A DNA stretch of 64,000 bases from Phycisphaeraceae bacterium (GCA_019636555.1 JAHBXH010000001.1:3506928-3570927); one strand, 5' to 3'. Positions 35,889-44,660 are shown, counted from the first letter of the stretch. Made by a program: numbers and translations. Notes: a model not told the origin generated them from the letters alone.

Positions 35889-36794
35889 TCAAAACTTCCA
35901 GCCGAGCATCACAAAGTAGTCGATGTCGTTGCGCCGGCTGCCCGGACCGGGGTTCGAGTCGTACCGATCTTCGAACCCCGCGTGCAGGTTCAACCCCAAT
36001 TCCGGATCAACGAGGATCTTCAGGCCCGCGCTCGAGTTGATGCGGTACTGGCTGAGCTCCGACATGTCCGGCAGATACGTCACGTGCGCATACACCGACG
36101 TGCGCTCCGAGAGCTTGTGCTCGAGATCAATCCCCAGGACTCCTTCCGGAGTCCAGCTCTCGTCGGCGCCGCCCCACCGCTTGCTCGCGCCCGCACCGAC
36201 TCGACCGATCAGCCTTGTCTTCTCGTCCTCGATGAACGCGTATCCGAGACCGGTACCCAAAGTCAGCCGGTGACGCCAATCCTGAAAATCGTCGTACTCA
36301 TAGAGCGCCGTCGCGAACCACCGCCACCGCGAGGTCTCGGAGAATCGCTGATCATGATTGATCCCCGCGACAAAGCGGTTCGCCGTCACGTCGCCGCCTT
36401 CGGCAGAATGTCGATACGTCAGGTTGAGCTCGGTCGATGCCAGCCCGATCTTGCGCGCAAGATCGAACGCGGCACGCATGTTGAAGTTCTCGGTGTTGCC
36501 GTCCGAGCCGCTTAGTCCGAGCTCAACCGCGCCGCTCCAGCCCTCGGGCAGACCCAGAAAATTCTTCTTCGATTTCGGCGCAGCCGCCGCTCCCTCGCCC
36601 GTATCTGCGACCGCGGCATCTTCCGCCTGCTGCGTCGAAATCTGCTGCGCTTCGGCCTTCGGCTCCGTCGCCGGCGATGCGGGCGCCTGCTGCTCCGCGG
36701 GAGGAGGTGACGCCGGCTTGTCCTGGGCAGCGACTCGGGGCACGCCCGCCATCAGGGTGCCGACGAAAACAAGGAAAAAGATCACCTTTCTCAT
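35889..36794 (-). CDS. DUF481 family outer-membrane beta-barrel protein
   Basis: 301 aa: signal peptide (MRKVIFFLVFVGTLMAGVP), a Pro/Ala/Gln-rich linker to about residue 80, then a barrel typical of DUF481/YdiY proteins: SGAVELGLSGSDGNTENFNM, the RYDSNPGPGSRRNDIDYFVM end and terminal GWKF, with the terminal aromatic residue. Strand repeats such as TSVYAHVTYLPDMSE and DPELGLNLHAGFEDR are visible. The family is structurally an outer-membrane barrel with no assigned transport function. It is divergent from dusB by about 105 bp and convergent with the PgpH-type gene (21 bp). Confidence 0.82.
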   Translation of the reverse strand: MRKVIFFLVFVGTLMAGVPRVAAQDKPASPPPAEQQAPASPATEPKAEAQQISTQQAEDAAVADTGEGAAAAPKSKKNFLGLPEGWSGAVELGLSGSDGNTENFNMRAAFDLARKIGLASTELNLTYRHSAEGGDVTANRFVAGINHDQRFSETSRWRWFATALYEYDDFQDWRHRLTLGTGLGYAFIEDEKTRLIGRVGAGASKRWGGADESWTPEGVLGIDLEHKLSERTSVYAHVTYLPDMSELSQYRINSSAGLKILVDPELGLNLHAGFEDRYDSNPGPGSRRNDIDYFVMLGWKF

Positions 36795-36899
36795 GCAAAC
36801 CTCCAGAATGGGTGGCGGGCGGCATGTCCTTGCCGCACCGGCGAACGGAGCAAAAACGTCTGAGCGTCCGCGGGCAGCCTCGACTGTGAAGCGGAGCGC

Positions 36900-38357
36900 T
36901 CAGACGGCGCCCGGTTCGCCGTAATGTTCGGAGAGTACGCGCCGCCAATCATTGAGATTGGTGACACGCACAACTTTCTGTTTCACGCGCTCACGATCGG
37001 GATGATGCGCACTGAACCGCACCCCGAACTTTCTCATCAGCCGCGCTGCATGCTTCTCGCTCCACGTCGGCGTCCCGTCCGGCGAAACGGTCGGTGATCC
37101 CGGCCTCATCGCGCCGTTCACCGCGACCAGCAGACGGAAGTGTTCGTCGAGCACCGCGCGCTGCTCCGCGATCGTCGGCGGGCGCGCCGGTTCACCTCGC
37201 ATGAGCGCCCGCGCCTGCGCGAAGATCCACGGGTTGCCGATGCACCCGCGCGCGACGCTCACGCCGCTCACGCCCCCGTACTTCATCATCAGAAAAATAT
37301 CTTCGGCGCGCCACACATCGCCGGAGCCGAAAAAAATCTTCTCCGGGTGCTTTGCCCGCAGCTCGCGGAAGAACGTCCACCGACTCGGGCCGACGTATCT
37401 CTGTTCAACCGTGCGCGCGTGAACCGTCGCCCACGCATACCCCATCTCGTACGCCGCACTGAAAATCCGCTCGAAGTTCTCCGCCATCTCAGGCGTGTCG
37501 TCGAACGCGCGCCGGAGTTTCACGGCGCACGGAATCTCCTTCGGAACCGCCTCGCGCACCGCCTCGAGAATCCGGATCGCGCCCTGCGGCTCGGCCAGCC
37601 AGTGTCCGCCCCGCGCCTTGCTCTTGATCTTCTTCACCGGACACGCGAGATTGACATCGATCACCTGGAAAGAGGTGTCGAGGTTTCGAGGAGGCGAGGT
37701 GTCAAGAGAAGAACCGCCGCGAACTTGGCATTTGGTTTCACCCTCGGCGCCTTGATACCTCGGCACCTTGACACCTTGGAATCCGCCCGGCAACCGCAGA
37801 TGCTCGCCCGGCTCCGGAAATTTTCCATCGACGTACGCAAGCTCCCGGTACGCGCGATCGTTCCGCGCGCCCTGTTCGATCATCTTCAGCGCCGCCGCGG
37901 CCATCTCGCGCGGGTCGCTCCCCATGATCTGCCCCGCCAGCGGATGATCCTCATCCCCGCCGGGCACGTTGTCGGCGATCTCGCCCAGGTCCGCCTTCGC
38001 AAATCCTCGCCCGCCCGCGAGCAACGTCCGATCGAGCAGCGCCTCGGTCACGCAGAACGGGCAGCCGTGCCGCCTCGCGATGATCCGCATCGCGGCATCG
38101 CTGTACCCCGCAAGCCCCGCCTGAAAAAAGGGCGCATCAAACCCTGGCACGAGCTCCGGGATGCGCGGGTCGATTCCTGTCCCGCCGTGCGCGCTCGCGA
38201 TTTCGGCCGCCGCGCCGCGCGCATCGATCGATTCGATCCCCGGCGCGATCGCCGGCGAGGGAGCCGTCGCGTTGCCTCCCACGTCGCACGATGCGAGCGA
38301 TTCCTCCGCACCTTCGCACGCGAGTTCGTCCGAAACCCTTGCCGCGTGCGTGCTCAT
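36900..38357 (-). CDS. dusB: tRNA-dihydrouridine synthase (DusB type) with an internal in-frame insertion
   Basis: FMN enzyme reducing specific uridines in tRNA. The 485-aa product has the N-terminal barrel with APFFQAGLAGYSDAAMRIIA, the AGQIMGSDPREMAAAAL strand, the catalytic-cysteine block VIDVNLACPVKKIKSKARGG, the phosphate-binding VSVARGCIGNPWIF, and a C-terminal helical domain. A normal DusB is about 320-330 aa; the excess comes from a 75-aa N-terminal lead and roughly 65 extra residues between EQGA and QVIDVNLACP. About 37 of these are encoded by the 111-bp repeat element described separately. The downstream catalytic block is intact, so the protein may still be active. It overlaps the MOSC gene by 4 bp (ATGA). 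Confidence 0.88.
   Translation of the reverse strand: MSTHAARVSDELACEGAEESLASCDVGGNATAPSPAIAPGIESIDARGAAAEIASAHGGTGIDPRIPELVPGFDAPFFQAGLAGYSDAAMRIIARRHGCPFCVTEALLDRTLLAGGRGFAKADLGEIADNVPGGDEDHPLAGQIMGSDPREMAAAALKMIEQGARNDRAYRELAYVDGKFPEPGEHLRLPGGFQGVKVPRYQGAEGETKCQVRGGSSLDTSPPRNLDTSFQVIDVNLACPVKKIKSKARGGHWLAEPQGAIRILEAVREAVPKEIPCAVKLRRAFDDTPEMAENFERIFSAAYEMGYAWATVHARTVEQRYVGPSRWTFFRELRAKHPEKIFFGSGDVWRAEDIFLMMKYGGVSGVSVARGCIGNPWIFAQARALMRGEPARPPTIAEQRAVLDEHFRLLVAVNGAMRPGSPTVSPDGTPTWSEKHAARLMRKFGVRFSAHHPDRERVKQKVVRVTNLNDWRRVLSEHYGEPGAV
37672..37780 (+). repeat. Octamer-comb inverted repeat inserted in frame within dusB
   Basis: On the plus strand four consecutive, in-phase 8-bp units of pattern GAGGNNNC occupy 37672-37703, and after a spacer of about 45 bp the complementary pattern CCTYGNNA repeats in phase at 37750-37779. 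The element is flanked by direct copies of TGGAA at 37666-37670 and 37777-37781, exactly 111 nt apart, which keeps the dusB frame open. It encodes about 37 residues rich in Gly, Ser, Arg and Pro. The arms can pair imperfectly. Architecture matches the repeat at 49471-49553. Confidence 0.75.
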
Positions 38358-38833
38358 CCGGACGCCTCGATCGTGAGCGCTTCACCGGTCTCGATCGTGC
38401 CCTCCGCAAGCACCCGCGCGTACAACCGCGAACTGCCCGGGTGCAGATCCTGCTTGACCCGCGTGAATTGCAGATCGCGGAACGAGTCGCGGATATTCGA
38501 ACACGGATTGCAGAAGGAAACGATCTCGAGTCGAACACCACCGGCGAAGGCAAGCCGAGCGCCCGGCGCGAGACTCGCCCACTCTTGCGTCGTCATTCCC
38601 GCCAGCGTCAGGTTTTCGCCGATCGTCCCGGGAGAAATCGGATGCCCCTCCGCCCGCAGTTTCTCGATCAGCGACAGCGGAAAGAGGCACACCGCGCGAT
38701 CCGGTCCGCCGTGATGCTTCCGGTCGCGCTGCCAATCACCTTCGACGCCTTCAACCAGAACTCGGGCGGAAGCGACGGGCAGCTTCGGCACGCCTCCCTT
38801 GGAAACACTGATCTGGTGGACCGACGGCGCCAT
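38354..38833 (-). CDS. MOSC domain-containing protein
   Basis: 159 aa, consisting of the MOSC (molybdenum cofactor sulfurase C-terminal) domain: GVPKLPVASARVLVEGVEGD, DRAVCLFPLSLIEKLRAEG, GTIGENLTLAGM and the conserved-Cys segment FCNPCSNIRD. Free-standing MOSC proteins bind a Moco-related ligand or take part in N-hydroxylated-base reduction (YiiM type); no partner gene for either role lies here. It starts MAPSVHQISVSKGG and its TGA overlaps the start of dusB by four bases (ATGA), so the two are cotranscribed and coupled. Confidence 0.85.
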   Translation of the reverse strand: MAPSVHQISVSKGGVPKLPVASARVLVEGVEGDWQRDRKHHGGPDRAVCLFPLSLIEKLRAEGHPISPGTIGENLTLAGMTTQEWASLAPGARLAFAGGVRLEIVSFCNPCSNIRDSFRDLQFTRVKQDLHPGSSRLYARVLAEGTIETGEALTIEASG

Positions 38834-38901
38834 ACCGAATTGTTCGCGCTCTCGACGCGGCTTTCGCGGCGCGCTCCGAGCGGGTACTCTCTGGCGGAAT
38901 C

Positions 38902-39375
38902 ATGAAGACCGCCCGGTGCGCCAACTCAATGCTCCTGCCCCCGCTGCTCGTCGCTGGTTTGGCCGCAATGTTGTCGGCCTGCGGTTCGGTTCCTCCCGTG
39001 GACTACGCACGCCCGTATCCGAAGGAGCTTCCCGCCGGACCCACGATCGACGTCCAGGTCTTCCGGCGCTCGAAGACACTGGACTTCACGAACACCACCG
39101 CTTCGCCTCTGGGTCCGGGAACAATCTGGCTCAATCGCCGCTTCAGCCGACCCATCACCACACCGATCGGAGTCGGCCAATCGGTTTCCCTGCCGCTTCG
39201 GGAATTTCGCGATGAGTTCGGGGAACCGTTCCGCGAGGGCGGATTCTGGGCGTCCGACATTCCAGACCCTGTCGTGCTCTGCCAGGTCGAACAAAGCCCG
39301 GCCCCCGGCGCCTCGGAGGATGCCAAGCCGATCATCATCGGGCTGGTCACCGTCCAGAGCTTTGCCGACGAATAG
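38902..39375 (+). CDS. Hypothetical lipoprotein
   Basis: 157 aa, divergent from the MOSC gene by about 70 bp. The signal sequence MKTARCANSMLLPPLLVAGL leads to lipobox LSAC. The mature sequence starts GSVPPVDYARPYPKELPAG and contains KTLDFTNTTASPLGPGTIWL and a Pro-rich middle. No recognised domain; a short periplasmic lipoprotein of unknown role. The reading frame is complete with good lipoprotein logic. Confidence 0.66.
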   Translation: MKTARCANSMLLPPLLVAGLAAMLSACGSVPPVDYARPYPKELPAGPTIDVQVFRRSKTLDFTNTTASPLGPGTIWLNRRFSRPITTPIGVGQSVSLPLREFRDEFGEPFREGGFWASDIPDPVVLCQVEQSPAPGASEDAKPIIIGLVTVQSFADE

Positions 39376-39538
39376 ACGGCACGCCGCAACCCCGCCGATG
39401 ATTCTCCGAACATTCTCCTAGAATTTGGCGCTCAAGTAGGGTCGGTTTCGAAACGAATCGGGTGTGGCGACCGTAGAACCGAACGCGAGAGCATCCCCGA
39501 AGGGGACCACGCCGGGAAACGGTCGGGAAGGACGAGCC

Positions 39539-41389
39539 ATGCAACACGTCAAGGACGCGGTCCGGGCGGCGTCAATCAGGTTGTTCATCGTCGGATTCAT
39601 CGCCCGCTTCGCGACGCTGATCACGCTCGCGATCGTCGCGCTCTTCATCGCCACGCTGCTCGATCGCCTGCTCGGCGTCGCGATCAACTGGAAACTCTCC
39701 CCTTGGGTTGCGTTCGGCATCGCCTTCGCCGCCGCGTTCATCTGGTCCATCGCCAAGCGCCACCGTGAAATCGCCGCGGCACGTGTCCTCGATGAAAGGG
39801 CCGGGCTTCGCGAATCGCTCTCGACGGCGCTCTGCGTCGAGAAGAACAGCGATTCGTGGGCAAAGGCGGTCGTCTTGAGCGCGGAAGAAAAGGCAAAAAA
39901 ACTTCGCGTCGCGCACGCGATTCCGATCGAAGCTCCGCAGCGCTGGTACGTGCCAGTCTTCGCGGCGCTCTGCGTCGGCATCCTCTGGATGAGCCTCCCC
40001 CGCTACGACCTGCTCGGCTTGCTCGCCAAGCGCCACGAAGCGCAGGATCACCAGCAGGAGATCGTGCAGGTCAAGGCCGAAGTCAAAGCCAAGGAAGACA
40101 AGCTCGCCGAGATGCTCGCGAAAGCCGGCGTCGAGATGAAAAAGGAAGGGCAGGACGACGCCACGACCGGAAAGCCGCCGACCGAAGTGAATCCTGATGA
40201 GATCCGGCGCGCCGCGGTGAAGAAGCTCACCGACGTGAACGATCGCCTGAATCAACTGCAGTCCGGCGAGCGCCAGCAGCAACTCAAGAGCCTCCAGGAT
40301 CAACTCAAGCAGCTCAAGCAGCCGGGCCCCGGTCCTCTCCAGGAACTTTCACGCAATCTCGCCAAGGGCGACTTCTCGAAAGCGCAGGAGAATCTCGCGG
40401 AGCTCCAGAAGAAGCTCGAAGACTCCTCGCTTTCTCCGCAGGAAAAAGAGCAGGTCAAGGCGCAGTTCGACGGGCTCGCCAAGCAGCTCAAAGACCAGGC
40501 TTCCAAGCAGGAAGAACTGAAGAACCTGATGCAGCAGGCCGGAGTTGACAAGAAGACCGCCGAGCAGCTCGCCAAGCAGGCCGCGCAGAATCCCGAGGCC
40601 GTGAAGAAGGCTCTCGAGCAGATGAAGAACATGTCGCCCGAGCAGCAGAAGAAGATGATCGAGTCGGCGATGGCGATGTCGAAGTCGATGGGCCAGTGCG
40701 AGAACATGAGCCAGTCCATGAACCAGATGGCTCAGAGCATGTCGAAGGAAGGAATGAGCGAGGCCGGCAAGCAGGCGATGCAGCAGCTCAGCCAGCAGAT
40801 GAGCGAGATGGAGCAGATGGCCCAGGAAGCCCAGGCGCTCCAGGCCGCTGCGAGCGAAGCGAAGCAGCAGCTCAAGGAAATGGGCGGCAAGTGCGAAGCC
40901 GAAGGCGAGTGCGACGGCTGCAAGAACGGGGGCGATTGCAAGGGCGGCAATTGCAAGAACGCCAAGAACGGGTTGTGGCGCGAGGGAGATACCAACAGAA
41001 ACGGAAGCGGCTCCGGCGGCCCCGGCCGCGGCGACGGAAAGAGCCCCGAGCAGCTGGCCGCCGACTACCGCACCGAAAAGCGCAAAGCCAACAGCAACAC
41101 ACAGGGCGGCCCGATCATCGGAACGCGCCTTGTGTATGGAGAGCAGGTGCGAGGCGAGTCCGCGGCAGAGTTCGCGTCGGCGGTCGAGACGGCAAAGGGT
41201 TCCGCCGCCGAAGCACTCGAGGCCATGCGCGTGCCGCGCGAGTATCAGGAAGCCGTCAAGACCTATTTCGGCACGCTCGAGAAGAAAGCCGTGGACGCCG
41301 CCGCCAAGCCCGCCACGGAGTCGGGCGCCAAGCCTGATCCGAAGCCCGCGGACTCCAAACCGGAGGCGCCGAAGCCTTCGGGCACGTAA
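39539..41389 (+). CDS. Large membrane-anchored coiled-coil protein with a Cys cluster (DUF4175-like)
   Basis: 616 aa. N-terminal region with two to three transmembrane segments (IRLFIVGFIARFATLITLAI, WVAFGIAFAAAFIWSI, and YVPVFAALCVGILWM) and LDERAGLRESLSTAL, which resembles DUF4175-type proteins. A long Gln/Glu/Lys-rich stretch (about residues 165-470) predicts coiled coil. Near 475-500 five Cys residues are closely spaced (C-x5-C-x2-C-x5-C-x4-C). The C-terminus has VYGEQVRGESAAEFASAVET and a VPREYQEAVKTYF element, then a Pro/Lys-rich tail. I chose ATG 39539 (GGAAGGA upstream) over a 25-aa longer GTG start. A cell-envelope or scaffold role is inferred. Confidence 0.72.
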   Translation: MQHVKDAVRAASIRLFIVGFIARFATLITLAIVALFIATLLDRLLGVAINWKLSPWVAFGIAFAAAFIWSIAKRHREIAAARVLDERAGLRESLSTALCVEKNSDSWAKAVVLSAEEKAKKLRVAHAIPIEAPQRWYVPVFAALCVGILWMSLPRYDLLGLLAKRHEAQDHQQEIVQVKAEVKAKEDKLAEMLAKAGVEMKKEGQDDATTGKPPTEVNPDEIRRAAVKKLTDVNDRLNQLQSGERQQQLKSLQDQLKQLKQPGPGPLQELSRNLAKGDFSKAQENLAELQKKLEDSSLSPQEKEQVKAQFDGLAKQLKDQASKQEELKNLMQQAGVDKKTAEQLAKQAAQNPEAVKKALEQMKNMSPEQQKKMIESAMAMSKSMGQCENMSQSMNQMAQSMSKEGMSEAGKQAMQQLSQQMSEMEQMAQEAQALQAAASEAKQQLKEMGGKCEAEGECDGCKNGGDCKGGNCKNAKNGLWREGDTNRNGSGSGGPGRGDGKSPEQLAADYRTEKRKANSNTQGGPIIGTRLVYGEQVRGESAAEFASAVETAKGSAAEALEAMRVPREYQEAVKTYFGTLEKKAVDAAAKPATESGAKPDPKPADSKPEAPKPSGT

Positions 41390-41410
41390 TCGGGCGCGTA
41401 CGAATCGAGC

Positions 41411-42490
41411 ATGAACGAACGTTCCGTGCAGTCCAACCGGCGGTGCATCAAGATCGCGATCGTCGCCGCGCTGGGCGGACTTGCGAGTTGCTTCCTCGCC
41501 GCTTGCGGGCGCGATTCAGCGAAAGCGAATGCTGCTCCCGAGAACAGGCTCGTTCTGTATGTCTCTGCCGATGATGCGCTCTTCCGGCCGATCGTCCGTT
41601 TGTTCGAAGAACAGACCGGCGCGAGGATCTTGATCGTCGGCGACACCGAAGCAACCAAAACGTTCGGCCTCGTTCGCCGGCTGATGGACGAAAAAGAATC
41701 TCCGAAGGCCGATGTCTTCTGGGCGAGCGAACCGATCGGGGTCATCCGGCTCGGTCAGTCCGGTGTTCTCAGGCCGATTCCGGCCTCGATCGATCCCTCG
41801 CAGCCTTTGTGGCTTCCGCTCGCGTACCGGGCGCGGGTGATCGCGTATCACACCGGACGATTCGAGAACGAAACTCCGCCGCGAAGACTCGGTGATCTTC
41901 TCAAACCAGAATTCATGGGAAAAATCGGCCTCGCCCGACCGCAGTTCGGAACGACGCGCACGCACATGGCGGCGCTCCTGACGCAATTCGGCGAAACGGA
42001 ATACGAGGCGTTTGTCCGCGCGCTCAAAGCAAACGGTGCGCGCCTCTACGACGGCAACTCGATGGTCGTGCAGGCGATCGCGCAAGGAGAAATCAGCGCG
42101 GGTCTGACCGACTCGGACGATGTCGCCGCCGGCAAAGCCGAGAAATGGCCGGTCGACTTCCGCGGCGGCACGGCCGAACTCGACGCGAGCGCGCCTTCGC
42201 AAGGAGAAGGCGCGATACTCATGATGCCGCAGGTCGCGGCACTCGTCGCGCATCCATCCAAAGACTCGGACGCTTCCCGCGAGGCGCTCGCGCAGGACTT
42301 TGTGAGGTTCCTGTTGGCCGACCCTGTGCAGCGTTTGTTCGTATCGAGCGGTGCAGCGCTCAAAGGGGGTTGGCCGGCGCCGAGCGAACTTCAAACCGCA
42401 GGTCACGAAAGCCTGCCGGATTTCGCAAAGGTCGCCGCGAGCGAAACAAGGGCGGTCGAGATCTTCGAGCGCGTGTGGGCGGAGCCGTGA
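41411..42490 (+). CDS. Orphan extracellular solute-binding lipoprotein (Fe3+/FutA type)
   Basis: 359 aa, lipoprotein signal MNERSVQSNRRCIKIAIVAA with LAACG lipobox. The mature part is a type-2 periplasmic binding protein: RLVLYVSADDALFRPIVRLF, then FEEQTGARILIVGDTEATKT, DVFWASEPIGVIRLGQSGVL, TTRTHMAALLTQFGETEYEA and GLTDSDDVAAGKAEKWPVDF. This follows the iron(III)/thiamine/2-aminoethylphosphonate-binding branch of SBP_bac family 1/6/8. No permease or ATPase gene is adjacent, so either a distant transporter uses it or it is a sensor/scavenger. It lies 21 bp after the coiled-coil gene. Confidence 0.82.
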   Translation: MNERSVQSNRRCIKIAIVAALGGLASCFLAACGRDSAKANAAPENRLVLYVSADDALFRPIVRLFEEQTGARILIVGDTEATKTFGLVRRLMDEKESPKADVFWASEPIGVIRLGQSGVLRPIPASIDPSQPLWLPLAYRARVIAYHTGRFENETPPRRLGDLLKPEFMGKIGLARPQFGTTRTHMAALLTQFGETEYEAFVRALKANGARLYDGNSMVVQAIAQGEISAGLTDSDDVAAGKAEKWPVDFRGGTAELDASAPSQGEGAILMMPQVAALVAHPSKDSDASREALAQDFVRFLLADPVQRLFVSSGAALKGGWPAPSELQTAGHESLPDFAKVAASETRAVEIFERVWAEP

Positions 42491-42700
42491 AGTTCGCTTC
42501 ATGAAAATGAAACGGCGCCCGCTGAAAGCGATCACACTCCAAACCCGCTTTTCAGAAATCACCCGGAACATCAGGGTTTTTGTTGCAGTTTGATCTGCCC
42601 ATGGTTAGCGTGCAGGAGCACCGCAATTCGCCGAAGCGCGAAGCCCTTGCGGGACCGCCGGCGCACGTGCGGGCCGGCTCGAACAGAAAGGAGTTGACCC

Positions 42701-44602
42701 ATGATGCGCGCTTTCGCTGTCGCCGGACTTGTGTCATTGGCAGGACTCGCCGTCGCGGCTCCGCCGCTGGGCATCGTCACCTATCAGGGGCGCCTCACCA
42801 ATGGCGGGGTCGCTGCGAATGGTGCGTTCAACCTGAATTTCCGGCTCTTCACCGCGCTGGTTGGCGGAACGGAGATTTGCAGCATCAGCCGGCCCGGCAC
42901 GGCGGTCTCGAATGGCGTGTTCACGGTCGACCTTGGCACCGCCGTCATCGATGCCGCGGGCGGACCGGTCTACACCAATCTGGGAGATGTGCTCAAGGAC
43001 AACGAGATCCTGTACGTGCAGACTGAAGTCAACGGCACCGCCGTGCTGCCCAGAACCAGGCTGAACTCCGCTCCATTTGCGATCAACGCGGATCGCGCGA
43101 ACAGCCTTGGCAATACGACCGTGATCGATGAAAGCACGTGGATCGTCACCGGTTCGACGTCCGAGCTGACCATCGCCGGAAGCAACCTGCAGCTCCAGCT
43201 CGGCGACTCCGCCGCGGACGACGTGCTGCTGCAGGGAGCGCTCTTCATGCGCCCGAATTCGGGCGGCGACGCCGATCAGACGATCTATTTCTTCAACAAC
43301 GGTTCCAACACCAGCGAATGGATCGGATGGGACGACTCGGACGACCGCTTTGAGGTGAGCGACGCGACCGCCTTCGGCAGCCCGATCGCCGTCGGAACAT
43401 TGAGCATCGGCGCTTCGGAGTCGTTTAGCCGCTTCGGCTCCGGCACCCCGACTTCCAGCGGCATGAACAACGTCGGCGACGTCTACATCACGGACGATCT
43501 CGAGTGCAACAGCACGATCCTCGTGCAGGGGAACATGATGTTTCACTCGCAGGAAGCCGATCAGGACGGCGTCATCTACTTCCGCGAGGACGGAAGCGAT
43601 ACCGGCGAGAACTTCCGCTGGGACGACTCGGTCGATCGATTCGTCTTCTCCGACGGCATCCACATCCAGGGCAACATCACCGTCGAAGACCCCGACGGCT
43701 TCAGCGATATCCAATCCACCGGCGGCATCACGATCCGCATCGACACCGACAACAACGAGAGCGGCCCGAACGCAGGCGTCTTCGCCCTGAACGCCAACGC
43801 CGCCGAAATCTTCGGCACGCCGCTGATGCGGATGCAGAGCACCAACGAGGCGAATCTGGAACTCGACGCCGGTGTCACCACCAACGCCTTCGACTTTGCG
43901 GAAGCGTTCCGGCCGATCGAAGGACAGATGGACCTCGAGGCGGGTGATGTCGTCGCCCTTGCGATCGGCGGGCCGAACAGCGAGCACGTCGAGCGCAGCA
44001 CACGCCCCGGTCAGGCCATGCTTCTCGGCGTCGTCTCCACCAAGCCCGCGTTTGTCTGCGGCATGGGCATCAGCGCCGTTCAGGATTCCGACTCCGAACT
44101 CTCGCGCCTGCAGGAAGAGATGTACTACGCCGGCGATCAGTGGGGCTTCAACGCGGTCGGCAACATGCTGCAATCGCGCGCCAAGCAAGAGTGGCGCCCC
44201 ATCGCGATGCTCGGTCGGGTTCCCTGCAAGGTTGACACGGGCTACGGAGTCATCCGGGCGGGCGATCGACTCACCAGCAGCCCGACCCCCGGCCACGCCA
44301 TGAGGCAGAACGGACCCGGCATGTCGCTCGGCATCGCGATGGAAGACGCGAACGAGCCCGGAAAGATTCTGGTGCTCGTGCGCCCGATGTGGTACGGCGG
44401 CTCTTCCGAAGACTTCGGAAACCTTGCCGAAAACCGCATTGAGATTCTCAACGCTTCTCACGCGTCGCCAGCGCAAAGCGCCGATTCCCTCCGAGTGAAA
44501 GAACTCGAAGCGGAAACGCGCGATCTGAAGGCGCGTCTCGCGGACCTCGAACGGCTTGTTTCGTCGCACATGCAGGGAGACCGCGTGCTCACCGCGCGCT
44601 GA
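42701..44602 (+). CDS. Secreted beta-rich protein with tail-spike-like C-terminal domain and coiled coil
   Basis: 633 aa: signal peptide MMRAFAVAGLVSLAGLAVAA, a first domain opening with YQGRLTNGGVAANGAFNLNF, Asp/Gly-rich beta-repeat region (about 180-395), then a segment FAEAFRPIEGQMDLEAGDVV ... MLLGVVSTKPAFVCG similar to phage-tail intramolecular-chaperone/Peptidase G2 domains, and a final leucine-zipper-like coiled coil (VKELEAETRDLKARLADLER). A strong AAAGGAG precedes the tandem ATGATG. Such repeats are used by secreted fibrous proteins in planctomycetes. It stands alone, with a terminator after it. Function unknown; a surface fibre is plausible. Confidence 0.7.
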   Translation: MMRAFAVAGLVSLAGLAVAAPPLGIVTYQGRLTNGGVAANGAFNLNFRLFTALVGGTEICSISRPGTAVSNGVFTVDLGTAVIDAAGGPVYTNLGDVLKDNEILYVQTEVNGTAVLPRTRLNSAPFAINADRANSLGNTTVIDESTWIVTGSTSELTIAGSNLQLQLGDSAADDVLLQGALFMRPNSGGDADQTIYFFNNGSNTSEWIGWDDSDDRFEVSDATAFGSPIAVGTLSIGASESFSRFGSGTPTSSGMNNVGDVYITDDLECNSTILVQGNMMFHSQEADQDGVIYFREDGSDTGENFRWDDSVDRFVFSDGIHIQGNITVEDPDGFSDIQSTGGITIRIDTDNNESGPNAGVFALNANAAEIFGTPLMRMQSTNEANLELDAGVTTNAFDFAEAFRPIEGQMDLEAGDVVALAIGGPNSEHVERSTRPGQAMLLGVVSTKPAFVCGMGISAVQDSDSELSRLQEEMYYAGDQWGFNAVGNMLQSRAKQEWRPIAMLGRVPCKVDTGYGVIRAGDRLTSSPTPGHAMRQNGPGMSLGIAMEDANEPGKILVLVRPMWYGGSSEDFGNLAENRIEILNASHASPAQSADSLRVKELEAETRDLKARLADLERLVSSHMQGDRVLTAR

Positions 44603-44631
44603 TCGGATTCGCACAATCAGGGCTTGCAAAG

Positions 44632-44660
44632 AAAAACCCCGCGCTCCGGCGCGGGGTTTT
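44632..44660. terminator. Bidirectional rho-independent terminator
   Basis: AAAA-CCCCGCGC (44633-44644), loop TCCG, GCGCGGGG-TTTT (44649-44660): an 8-bp GC stem flanked by A and T runs, so it works for both the secreted-protein gene (plus) and mutM (minus). Confidence 0.9.

Noticed and set aside
42520..42580. An imperfect CTGAAA-GC / GC-TTTTCAG stem after the solute-binding gene as a terminator.
   Set aside because: Bulged stem, long loop and no T run; too weak to annotate.
43900..44080. Phage origin for the tail-spike-like segment.
   Set aside because: Signal peptide, solitary chromosomal context and lack of any phage gene argue for a cellular secreted protein.
42734..44629. A 631-codon minus-strand open frame antisense to the secreted 633-aa gene.
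   Set aside because: High GC leaves few stop codons in the antisense frame; the product is Arg/Asp/Val repetitive with no domain, while the plus-strand gene has a signal peptide and ribosome-binding site.
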